Positions 5,838 to 11,586 of a stretch of 11,586 bases of DNA are shown here, one piece after another (the first letter of the stretch is position 1; each line of letters opens with the position of its first letter). The DNA is from JBHHXG01 sp046756985 (GTDB lineage Bacteria; Pseudomonadota; Zetaproteobacteria; Mariprofundales; Mariprofundaceae). Location: the NCBI GenBank assembly GCA_046756985.1, contig JBHHXG010000052.1, positions 1 through 11,586 of the forward strand. Reading direction: 5' to 3'. Made by a program: the position numbers and the translations under genes. The notes beneath the pieces are model-generated. The model saw only the letters and a list, made by a program, of their open reading frames with translations, made no database searches and had not been told where the DNA came from.

Positions 5838-6265
5838 GGAGCAATAAGGTCAGGCAGGCGCGTGGCAAGCCGGCGAACAAGATCGCGCAGGCCCTGTTGC
5901 ATCGGGCCGGACATATGACCGGGCTCAAGTATCATAAACAGCGACCCGCGCGTTTTGTGTTTCAGACCGTCAATTTGCTTCACTGCCTGCACAAATGCAT
6001 CACTTTCTTCCTGACCGAGCCATGATCGCCATGTATCAAGGTTCATACCTATACTGGCCGACTCTATCCCCTGTTCCGGCCTGAGTTCGAACAGACAGAG
6101 GCTGCCGTCCTGCCGCGTCACTGAACGGCCACAAAGACCAAGGACATGCCCCTGAATCTCCCAGGGAAGTCCCGTCTGCTGCCATTCGCGCACCAGTACG
6201 GAGAAAAACTCACGATGCGGCGCATCGCAGCTGGCGTAAAAGGTACTGAGTTCCGTTTCTTCCAT
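5834..6265 (-). CDS. Conserved-looking hypothetical protein downstream of ispDF
   Basis: I do not recognise this 143-aa protein. It has no signal peptide, no transmembrane helix and no nucleotide-binding motif. It reads as a soluble α/β protein: an N-terminal helical part (EFFSVLVREWQQTG), a β-rich middle with possible strands HVLGLCGR and SLCLFELRP, then helices (WRSWLGQEESDAFVQAVKQI) and a basic C-terminal helix (GLRDLVRRLATRLPDL). Two cysteines occur in the middle but there is no CxxC metal site. It starts 15 nt after the ispF stop codon, so it is very likely the third gene of an ispD-ispF transcript, and its codon usage looks like that of its neighbours. Its stop overlaps the stop of the convergent DUF3426-like gene. 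Confidence 0.75.
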   Translation of the reverse strand: MEETELSTFYASCDAPHREFFSVLVREWQQTGLPWEIQGHVLGLCGRSVTRQDGSLCLFELRPEQGIESASIGMNLDTWRSWLGQEESDAFVQAVKQIDGLKHKTRGSLFMILEPGHMSGPMQQGLRDLVRRLATRLPDLIAP

Positions 6266-6280
6266 ATCCGGACTATAGCA

Positions 6281-6760
6281 TCATATGGCTGCCAGCAGCG
6301 CTATGGCCTGGGCGGCGATGCCTTCTCCACGGCCGGTAAATCCCAGCCTCTCGGTCGTTGTCGCCTTGATATTGATCTGTGCAGACGGGATTCCCAGCGC
6401 CGATGCCAGCTGCTCACGCATTTGAGCAATAAAGGGTGCGAGCCTTGGTTGCTGGGCAATCACCGTCGCATCCACATTGACAATGCCCCAACCCGCGCTG
6501 CTCAGACTACTCACCACAGAACGCAGCAATGCTGTGCTGTCCGCATCCTTGTACTGCGGATCATCATCCGGAAAATGCTGGCCAATATCGCCCAGCCCCG
6601 CCGCGCCAAGCAGAGCATCACAAATGGCATGAATCAGCACATCGGCATCGGAGTGGCCTGCCAGGCCGAGCGGGTGGGGAATGACAACGCCACCAAGAAC
6701 CAGTTTACGCCCCTCGACAAAGGCATGCACGTCAAAGCCCTGACCAATGCGCATGCTCAT
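6281..6760 (-). CDS. ispF: 2-C-methyl-D-erythritol 2,4-cyclodiphosphate synthase (IspF)
   Basis: IspF converts CDP-methylerythritol 2-phosphate to methylerythritol 2,4-cyclodiphosphate and CMP in the MEP isoprenoid pathway, in the cytoplasm as a homotrimer. The 159-aa length is standard. Metal ligands are visible at D10 and H12 (GFDVHAF) and H44 (HSDADVLIHAICDALLGA), with the conserved GDIGQHFPD segment and the C-terminal ATTTERLGFTGRGEGIAAQA active-site and interface motif. The ATG overlaps the ispD stop in an ATGA (4-nt overlap), indicating translational coupling. An alternative ATG two codons later is possible. Confidence 0.97.
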   Translation of the reverse strand: MSMRIGQGFDVHAFVEGRKLVLGGVVIPHPLGLAGHSDADVLIHAICDALLGAAGLGDIGQHFPDDDPQYKDADSTALLRSVVSSLSSAGWGIVNVDATVIAQQPRLAPFIAQMREQLASALGIPSAQINIKATTTERLGFTGRGEGIAAQAIALLAAI

Positions 6761-7443
6761 GCAGGCTGTTCCATCAGCATGCGCTGTAACCAGGCCATGT
6801 CTTCGACTGTTGTGATTTTTCTGTTCATGCTGTCGCCTTCGCTGATATAAACCGGGTATCCCGCAGCCTCCAGCAACGAAGCATCATCGGTATGCATATG
6901 CAATTGTTCAGCTGACAGCAGGGCGTCTTCAAACCAGTCGCGGCGCCCCACCTGCGGCGTCTGCACGGCGCGCAGACGGGACCGGTCCAGCGTCTGCATC
7001 ACCTGTCCTGCATCATCGATCCGCTTGATCGTGTCGTTGACAGCTATGCCCGGCACGGCCGCACCATGCTCGAACGCCATATCAAGCACCTGTTTCAGCA
7101 ATGCCTGGGAAGGTATGGGCCGCGCCGCATCATGCACCGCCACCCAGTCAACGGAATCAGGCAGTGCTCGCAAGCCGCATTGCATGGATTCCGCTCGCTC
7201 ACCGCCACCGGTTGCCGACGGCAACAGCTTGAAAGGAAATGTCTGTTCGGCTATCACATCGGCATACATGGAATCATCGGCAGCAATCACCGGTTGCAAC
7301 ATGGTGAATCGGGGTTCGCGCGCCAGAGCATGCAAACAATGCAGCAGCAGGCACTGCCCCGCCACTTCTAGATACTGTTTGGGGATGTCTCCGCCAAAGC
7401 GCCGGCTGCTGCCGGCAGCCAGTAATATCAATGCAACGTCCAT
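6757..7443 (-). CDS. ispD: 2-C-methyl-D-erythritol 4-phosphate cytidylyltransferase (IspD)
   Basis: IspD transfers CMP from CTP to methylerythritol 4-phosphate, the step before IspE in the MEP pathway. The 228-aa protein has the nucleotidyltransferase N-terminus ILLAAGSSRRFGGDIPKQYL (residues 6-25, with R14/R15 and K22 in the CTP-binding loop). It also has GGGERAESMQCGL, VAVHDAARP, a VNDTIK motif, TPQ and TDDASLLE, all in family order. It is the first gene of a - strand run ispD-ispF-hypothetical. No clear Shine-Dalgarno precedes the ATG; alternative starts are not evident. Separate ispD and ispF, rather than an ispDF fusion, argues against Alphaproteobacteria or Epsilonproteobacteria, where fusions are common. 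Confidence 0.97.
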   Translation of the reverse strand: MDVALILLAAGSSRRFGGDIPKQYLEVAGQCLLLHCLHALAREPRFTMLQPVIAADDSMYADVIAEQTFPFKLLPSATGGGERAESMQCGLRALPDSVDWVAVHDAARPIPSQALLKQVLDMAFEHGAAVPGIAVNDTIKRIDDAGQVMQTLDRSRLRAVQTPQVGRRDWFEDALLSAEQLHMHTDDASLLEAAGYPVYISEGDSMNRKITTVEDMAWLQRMLMEQPA

Positions 7444-7497
7444 GCAGTGATTTTGCTGCTTTCACTCCTGCGGTCAATGCTTGTTGCGCAGATGCCG

Positions 7498-7526
7498 TTG
7501 CGTATCCTCTTCACATCAGATATAAG
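7498..7526 (+). promoter_or_regulatory. Candidate σ70 promoter for the ypjD-like/corB-like genes
   Basis: TTGCGT (7498-7503), a 17-nt spacer and TATAAG (7521-7526, 5 of 6 to consensus) lie in the 146-nt divergent gap between ispD and the ypjD-like gene. Transcription would start near 7533, exactly where an ATG opens a 14-codon micro-ORF (7533-7577). A second pair, TTGTTG (7481-7486) with TATCCT (7503-7508) at 16 nt, overlaps it. I see no clear promoter for ispD in the other direction. Confidence 0.4.
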
Positions 7527-7589
7527 ACTGCCATGCTGAAATCATACCTTCCCGCCTGCACTGCTGTGCTTCTGTAGCATATAGCCGCC

Positions 7590-8408
7590 ATGACAAGTTT
7601 CCTGTTCCCTGTCGCCGGTGCGATCACACTGCTCTGCGCCGCTATTGTCTGGGCAGACGTATGGCGCGTACATTCCCCTCTTCGCGCACAGCATGGGCCA
7701 CTGATCGCCGTATTACTCAGCATCGCTATCGGCATCACCTTATGGGCCTTTGTTTCACTGGAAGCGGTTTCCGCCAATGGTCTGAACTTCACATTACCGG
7801 CTGCCATTGCGATCGCCACGGTACTGATGCAGACCATTTACCTGCTCGGCATCTGGCAGCATGGCATACGTGGTCTGGGGCTGCTGCTGCTGCCTGTCAC
7901 GGCTGTGCCGCTGATTCTGGCTCCGCTTCTTCCCGAAGCCGAAACCGTGCACTGGGTACGTACAAGCTCTGTGCTCGAAACAGGGCATCTGCTGATCTCA
8001 TTGCTGTCTTATGCCATTCTGACAGTAGCAGCGTTGCATGCGCTGATGCACCTGCAGCTTGACCGGGCTCTCAAACGCAAGGCGATCAGCCCGATGATAC
8101 AGGCGCTGCCTTCCCTGCTGGAAATCGAAAGGCATATGTTTGCGCAAATCCGCTGGGCCGCCTGGTTGCTTGGCATCGGCATTCTTACGGGGCTGGTCTG
8201 GCAGTGGGAGACATCGGCGCATTTTGCCCTGCTGAATCACAAGGTGCTGCTGGCCGTTTTTTCATGGGCAGTCCTGATCTGGCTGCTGCTGCAGAACAAG
8301 CGCAGCGCCTGGCATGGACGCCGTGCCAGCTTCATCGTGCTGGCTGCCTATACGCTGTTGCTGTTGGCGTATTTCGGCGTCAAACTGATCCAGTCGTGGT
8401 TGTACTGA
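7590..8408 (+). CDS. YpjD-like inner-membrane protein of the cytochrome c assembly (CcsA/CcmC) superfamily
   Basis: A 272-aa integral membrane protein with about eight predicted helices. It matches the YpjD/HemX-like branch of the Cytochrom_C_asm superfamily, whose CcsA and CcmC members handle heme for cytochrome c maturation. Visible family traits: GHLLISLLSYAILTVAALHALMHLQLDRALK in the middle, a loop with PSLLEIERHMFAQIRWAAWLLGIGILTGLVWQ, then LLNHKVLLAVFSWAVLIWLLL and a final GRRASFIVLAAYTLLLLAYFGVKLI. The WGxTWDxH-like heme-binding WWD motif of CcmC/CcsA is not seen, consistent with YpjD rather than a true assembly protein. In gammaproteobacteria ypjD neighbours a corB-like CBS gene (yfjD), as here. 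The ATG at 7590 lacks a strong ribosome-binding site. Confidence 0.85.
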   Translation: MTSFLFPVAGAITLLCAAIVWADVWRVHSPLRAQHGPLIAVLLSIAIGITLWAFVSLEAVSANGLNFTLPAAIAIATVLMQTIYLLGIWQHGIRGLGLLLLPVTAVPLILAPLLPEAETVHWVRTSSVLETGHLLISLLSYAILTVAALHALMHLQLDRALKRKAISPMIQALPSLLEIERHMFAQIRWAAWLLGIGILTGLVWQWETSAHFALLNHKVLLAVFSWAVLIWLLLQNKRSAWHGRRASFIVLAAYTLLLLAYFGVKLIQSWLY

Positions 8409-8427
8409 GGTTATCTGTTATCCTGAG

Positions 8428-9708
8428 ATGATTGATCTGGACATTTCTCTTCCGGCAGCAGTCGGAATCCTGTTTTTTCTGTTGCTTGCCTCGGCATTCT
8501 TTTCCGGATCGGAAACGGCGCTGACCCGCGCCCGCCGTGTGCGCCTGAGAGCTCTCAGCGAAAAAGGAAGCCGCGGCGCCAAACGTGCCGACCGCCTGCT
8601 GCAGCATCCGGAGCGCATGCTTTCCGCCATTCTGCTCGGCAACAATTTTGTCAATATCGCTGCATCAGCGTTGGCAACAGCCCTGTTTGTCGCCGAATTC
8701 GGCGAAGCGGGCATTCTTTATGCAACCATTGCCATGACTGTTGTCGTGCTGGTGTTCTCCGAGATATTGCCAAAAACCATTGCTGTCGCCCATGCCGAGG
8801 CGATCTCATGCCATATCGCCGGCCCGATGCGATGGGTGCAGCGCCTGCTGGCTCCAATCACCTCCCTGTTAATGGCCGTGATTGGCCTGTTGCAACGCCT
8901 GTTTCGCGTACCGGAAAACACGGATCCGGCATTCAGTCACCATGAGTTGGCGACGCTGATTGATATCAGTGCGGAAAGCGGTGTACTGGATCAGGCACGG
9001 GAACAGATGCTGATGAGCAGCCTGCGCCTGCATGAAGTGGCGTTAAAAGCCCTGATGACACCGCGCAAGGATATGGTCACGCTTGATGCCTCGCAGAGCG
9101 TTTCCCTGTGCCTTGAGCAGATGGCAACAAAGCCGCATTCGCGCTATCCGGTCCATCATGGTGAACCGGATCATCTGATCGGCATTGTGCATCTCCGTGA
9201 CCTTGTCAGATGTACAAATCCAGATGCCCGCCTGGTTGACACGATGATCTGGCAGGATCCGCCCTATGTTCCGGCTTCCAAGAATGCTCTGGCGCAGCTC
9301 TTCGATTTTCAGGCAAAACACCAGCATATGGCCATTGTTGTGGATGAATTTGGCGATATTGACGGCCTGATTACGCTGGAAGATATTATTGAAGAGATCG
9401 TCGGTGAAATCGTTGATGAGTCCGATATTCCTGTACCGCTTGAAATGTGGCCACAGCCGGACGGTTCACTGGTAGCATCAGCTACCGTCGGCCTGCATGA
9501 CATTAATCAGGCCTTTGACAGCGATCTTCCGGAAGAAGGCGCGACGACCATTGGCGGTCTTGTCGTGCAGACGCTTGGTATCCAGCCTGAAGGCCGGCTT
9601 TGCCTGCCAATCAACGATATTCGCATCGAAATACTGAGCCTGAGCGGTGACTGGATTCAGCGTGTTCAGTTATCCAAGACTGAGTCCGGCGATTCAGAAG
9701 AAGGTTAA
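8428..9708 (+). CDS. CorB/CNNM-type membrane protein with CBS pair and CorC_HlyC domain
   Basis: The 426-aa protein has the full CNNM/CorB architecture. An N-terminal DUF21 membrane domain (about 1-170) includes the FFSGSETALTRARRVRLRAL signature, NNFVNIAASALAT and a FSEILPKTIAVAHAE segment. Two CBS motifs follow (LMTPRKDMVTL to GIVHLRDLVR, then VPASKNALAQLFDFQ to DGLITLEDIIEEIVGEIVDESD). The C-terminal CorC_HlyC domain begins about residue 340 and contains the GATTIGGLV motif. Homologues are implicated in Mg2+ (and Co2+) export or resistance, with CBS domains sensing ATP-Mg. It starts 19 nt after the ypjD-like stop and is probably co-transcribed. The gene converges on the uracil-DNA glycosylase gene with 23 nt between stops and no intrinsic terminator in the gap. 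Confidence 0.92.
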   Translation: MIDLDISLPAAVGILFFLLLASAFFSGSETALTRARRVRLRALSEKGSRGAKRADRLLQHPERMLSAILLGNNFVNIAASALATALFVAEFGEAGILYATIAMTVVVLVFSEILPKTIAVAHAEAISCHIAGPMRWVQRLLAPITSLLMAVIGLLQRLFRVPENTDPAFSHHELATLIDISAESGVLDQAREQMLMSSLRLHEVALKALMTPRKDMVTLDASQSVSLCLEQMATKPHSRYPVHHGEPDHLIGIVHLRDLVRCTNPDARLVDTMIWQDPPYVPASKNALAQLFDFQAKHQHMAIVVDEFGDIDGLITLEDIIEEIVGEIVDESDIPVPLEMWPQPDGSLVASATVGLHDINQAFDSDLPEEGATTIGGLVVQTLGIQPEGRLCLPINDIRIEILSLSGDWIQRVQLSKTESGDSEEG

Positions 9709-9731
9709 GCAAACCGCTCGCCAGCAACTCG

Positions 9732-10436
9732 CTAGGGACTGTTTCCAGTTAAAGACCGGTATTTACGGGCCAGTTCACGCAAGTCATCCCAGCTGCGCTG
9801 CTTCTGTTGCGGCGACCGGAGCAAATAGGCCGGATGATAGGTCACCCATACCGGCACGCCGTTTCGCTCATGCCATCGTCCGCGCAACGATGCCAGTGGA
9901 GCATCGGTCTCAAGTACATTCTGCGCCGCCACGCGTCCCAGCAAACAAACAAGCTTTGGTGAAATCGCCTGCCACTGGGCATCAAACCATGTTTGGCATG
10001 CCTGAACTTCTTCGGGCTTCGGGTCGCGATTTTGCGGCGGACGGCATTTAACAACATTCATGATATAAATGTCGCCACGATCCAGGCTCAATGCGGCCAG
10101 CATTTTGTCCAGCAGTTTCCCTGCCCGGCCAACAAATGGTTCGCCCTTGATATCCTCATCCCGGCCCGGCGCTTCGCCAATAAACACAAGATCAGCATGC
10201 GGATTGCCGACGCCAAAAACAACCTGTGTACGCCCTTTTGTCAGCGGGCAGGCGGTGCAGCTGGCAGCCTGCCGGGCCAGCTCGCCTAGATTCGTTCCCT
10301 GATTGATGGATGCCGGTTCCGGCTCTCTGCAGACAGATTTGTTCCCGCCTGCTTCCGGCAATGGCGTCACTACTCCGATTTGTCTCAGATAATAGGCATT
10401 CGCTTTAGATGAAGAAGTATCCCGTGAAGCAGACAT
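9732..10436 (-). CDS. Type 4 (4Fe-4S) uracil-DNA glycosylase
   Basis: A 234-aa enzyme that removes uracil from DNA at the start of base-excision repair. It carries the family 4 iron-sulfur ligand set: C60-x2-C63 (CTACPL), C131 (KCRPPQNRDP) and C147 (ACQTWFD). Active-site motifs are GEAPGRDED (87-95; GEAPG of type 4/5 enzymes) and HPAYLL (201-206). The first ~45 residues are a poorly conserved extension with a YYLRQIGV segment, also typical of proteobacterial members. The ATG at 10436 lies 20 nt after the fbp stop with no strong Shine-Dalgarno, so translation probably depends on the fbp transcript. Older annotations sometimes name this family 'phage SPO1 DNA polymerase-related protein'. Confidence 0.94.
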   Translation of the reverse strand: MSASRDTSSSKANAYYLRQIGVVTPLPEAGGNKSVCREPEPASINQGTNLGELARQAASCTACPLTKGRTQVVFGVGNPHADLVFIGEAPGRDEDIKGEPFVGRAGKLLDKMLAALSLDRGDIYIMNVVKCRPPQNRDPKPEEVQACQTWFDAQWQAISPKLVCLLGRVAAQNVLETDAPLASLRGRWHERNGVPVWVTYHPAYLLRSPQQKQRSWDDLRELARKYRSLTGNSP

Positions 10437-10456
10437 AAATGAACTGCATCCGGGGT

Positions 10457-11401
10457 TCAGGAAGTCAGTCCTGCCACAGAGGCATTCGAGCCCAGATAAA
10501 CCGGCACACGCTGGTGCAGCGCCTCGGGCTCGACATCCAGCACTGGCTGCTCACCGGTATGGGCGCTGCCACCTGCCTGCTCCATCAAAAAGCCCATCGG
10601 AATCGCCTCATAAAGCAGCCGCAATTTGCCGGTGGTATTCTTGGCATCTGCCGGATACAGGAACACGCCACCCTTGAGCAGCGTGCGGTGCATATCGGCC
10701 ACCATGGCGCCGACATAGCGCATACCCAGCTTCTCCGTGTGACGCACGCTCACGAGCTTGTCGGCCATGCCGTGCAGCCATTGAGCAGCGTTGGCCTCAT
10801 TAACGGAATAATAACCGCCGCTTTGCGGGATTCGAATGTTTGGATGACTTAATTGAAAGCGTGCATCCGTAGGATTAAACGTATAACCGTCCACGCCGTC
10901 ACCCACCGAACAGACAAGCATCAGTGCCGGGCCGTAAAGCACATATCCGGCAGCAACGACATCGCGCCCGGATTGCAGGGTATCAGACTCCAGCGGCTGT
11001 TCCGTATTGGCGGTCTTGCGCTTGACGATTGAGAAAATGGTGCCAACCGGCCCGTCAATATCGAGATTGGAGGAGCCATCCAGAGGATCCACCAGCACCA
11101 GCCAGTCGGCCGATTTATATTCGTCGATGACAAGCAGGTCTTCCTGCTCCTCGGAACCGACCGCGCAGACATGACCTGTCGAACGCATTTCTTCAAGAAA
11201 GATGTCATCGGACAAGACATCAAGCTTCTGCTGTTGCTCACCCTGAATATTCTCGGCGCCCGCCGCACCCAGCGCACCGCGGAATACAGCGCCGCGCAAT
11301 AATGCAGCAATCTCGATAGCGGCCCGCCCGACCCCCTGAATAATAGGCATCATGGCGGGACCATGATCGCCTTGCCGGGCAATTCTGTTCAGTGTTTCCA
11401 T
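10457..11401 (-). CDS. fbp: Fructose-1,6-bisphosphatase, class I
   Basis: FBPase hydrolyses fructose 1,6-bisphosphate to fructose 6-phosphate and phosphate, for gluconeogenesis and, in autotrophs, the Calvin cycle. The 314-aa length is normal. Metal- and substrate-binding motifs are GSEEQED (82-88, E84/E85), VDPLDGSSNLDIDGPVGTIF (104-123), KLGMRYVGAMVADMHR (224-239), and KLRLLYEAIPMGFLMEQAGG (259-278). The start ATG at 11401 is chosen over the frame extension to 11434 because GGAGG lies 5 nt before it. No Rubisco or other Calvin genes are in the window, so autotrophy is not shown. Downstream is the uracil-DNA glycosylase gene at 20 nt, probably in the same transcript. The leader holds two hairpins. 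Confidence 0.96.
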   Translation of the reverse strand: METLNRIARQGDHGPAMMPIIQGVGRAAIEIAALLRGAVFRGALGAAGAENIQGEQQQKLDVLSDDIFLEEMRSTGHVCAVGSEEQEDLLVIDEYKSADWLVLVDPLDGSSNLDIDGPVGTIFSIVKRKTANTEQPLESDTLQSGRDVVAAGYVLYGPALMLVCSVGDGVDGYTFNPTDARFQLSHPNIRIPQSGGYYSVNEANAAQWLHGMADKLVSVRHTEKLGMRYVGAMVADMHRTLLKGGVFLYPADAKNTTGKLRLLYEAIPMGFLMEQAGGSAHTGEQPVLDVEPEALHQRVPVYLGSNASVAGLTS

Positions 11402-11418
11402 TATCCCCTCCCCGTTGG

Positions 11419-11440
11419 AAAAAACGTATTTCACTACGTT
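11419..11440 (-). promoter_or_regulatory. Terminator-like hairpin in the fbp leader
   Basis: In fbp orientation AACGTA (11440-11435), a GTGAAA loop and TACGTT (11428-11423) form a 6-bp stem followed by more T residues (11422-11419). It lies just before the GGGGAGG ribosome-binding site of fbp. It is short and not GC-rich, so it is weak as an intrinsic terminator; attenuation is only a possibility. Confidence 0.35.
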
Positions 11441-11461
11441 CTGCTCAGGATAACAGCAGAA
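11439..11461. repeat. Perfect 7-bp inverted repeat upstream of fbp
   Basis: TTCTGCT (11439-11445), nine bases, AGCAGAA (11455-11461) is a perfect inverted repeat. It overlaps the next hairpin by two bases. It could be a dimeric repressor site or an RNA stem in the fbp leader. I do not recognise it as a known operator. Confidence 0.5.
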
Positions 11462-11508
11462 GGAACCGGATTCAAAAACAAACTGTCTTCAGAAACAAAT
11501 TGGCTTAG

Positions 11509-11535
11509 AAAAAAGAGGGCTGCCTGGGCAGCCCT
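11509..11535 (-). terminator. Rho-independent terminator of tRNA-Asp
   Basis: In minus-strand orientation AGGGCTGCC (11535-11527) pairs perfectly with GGCAGCCCT (11524-11516) around a two-base loop and is followed by C and six T residues (11514-11509). It begins 7 nt after the encoded CCA end of the tRNA and would insulate fbp from it. Confidence 0.92.
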
Positions 11536-11542
11536 GTATCAG

Positions 11543-11586
11543 TGGCGGAGCGGACGGGACTCGAACCCGCGACCTCCGGCGTGACA
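11543..11586 (-). tRNA. tRNA-Asp (anticodon GTC), 3' half, cut by window end
   Basis: Only the 3' part from U33 onward is inside the window. Visible are anticodon GTC (11585-11583), the 3' anticodon strand, the variable loop, a T arm with GGTTCGAGTCC, the 3' acceptor strand CCGCTCC (11553-11547), discriminator G and an encoded CCA (11545-11543). The sequence is very close to proteobacterial tRNA-Asp. The 5' half lies beyond the right edge. Confidence 0.95.

Noticed and set aside
6146..6850. 234-aa plus-strand ORF across ispF
   Set aside because: It runs antisense to ispF and the ends of its neighbours, which have full family motifs; its composition is shadow-like.
11363..11584. Plus-strand ORF ending WRSGRDSNPRPPA
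   Set aside because: This is a well-known artefact: the tail is the antisense translation of the tRNA-Asp T arm and acceptor region, and the rest runs over the fbp start and leader.

Overview
The window looks like an ordinary chromosomal segment of a Gram-negative proteobacterium with moderate-to-high GC. The evidence is a σ32-type rpoH next to ftsE-ftsX, separate overlapping ispD and ispF, a YpjD-like cytochrome c assembly protein, a CorB-like CBS protein and a class I fructose-1,6-bisphosphatase. The gene mix fits Gamma-, Beta- or Zetaproteobacteria; I cannot settle the class from sequence alone. There is no prophage, IS element, CRISPR array or obvious defence island.

Left end (1-1500, + strand): the tail of an unrecognised membrane-type ORF is followed by a CPA2-type cation/proton antiporter. 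Next, on the - strand, is what looks like a decayed C-terminal stub of a 6-phosphofructokinase (PPi type), abutting the terminator of a cold-shock gene.

Stress block (1460-3335, - strand): csp, a small exported protein of unknown function, and rpoH. rpoH has a TTG start with a strong Shine-Dalgarno sequence and a recognisable σ70 promoter. A near-perfect CIRCE operator lies over its predicted transcription start, so HrcA probably represses synthesis of the heat-shock sigma factor directly. A large hairpin with a plus-strand U-tract between csp and the exported gene suggests a possible small RNA.

Division block (3355-4912, - strand): ftsE and ftsX overlap by 8 nt and encode the FtsEX ABC system that couples septal constriction to cell-wall hydrolysis. 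ftsY, often upstream in enterobacteria, is absent; a divergent zinc-ribbon/DUF3426-like membrane protein (4995-5837) takes that place.

Isoprenoid block (5834-7443, - strand): ispD, ispF and an unrecognised 143-aa cytoplasmic protein, tightly packed. The last gene converges on the DUF3426-like gene and both stop codons sit inside one shared CTAG.

Membrane and metabolic block (7590-11586): a ypjD-like gene and a corB-like gene run on the + strand. Converging on them from the right are a type 4 (4Fe-4S) uracil-DNA glycosylase and fbp. The window ends inside a tRNA-Asp(GTC) gene with its own terminator. The fbp leader contains two adjacent hairpins that may be regulatory. The most interesting observation is the CIRCE-rpoH connection; the rest is mainly housekeeping.
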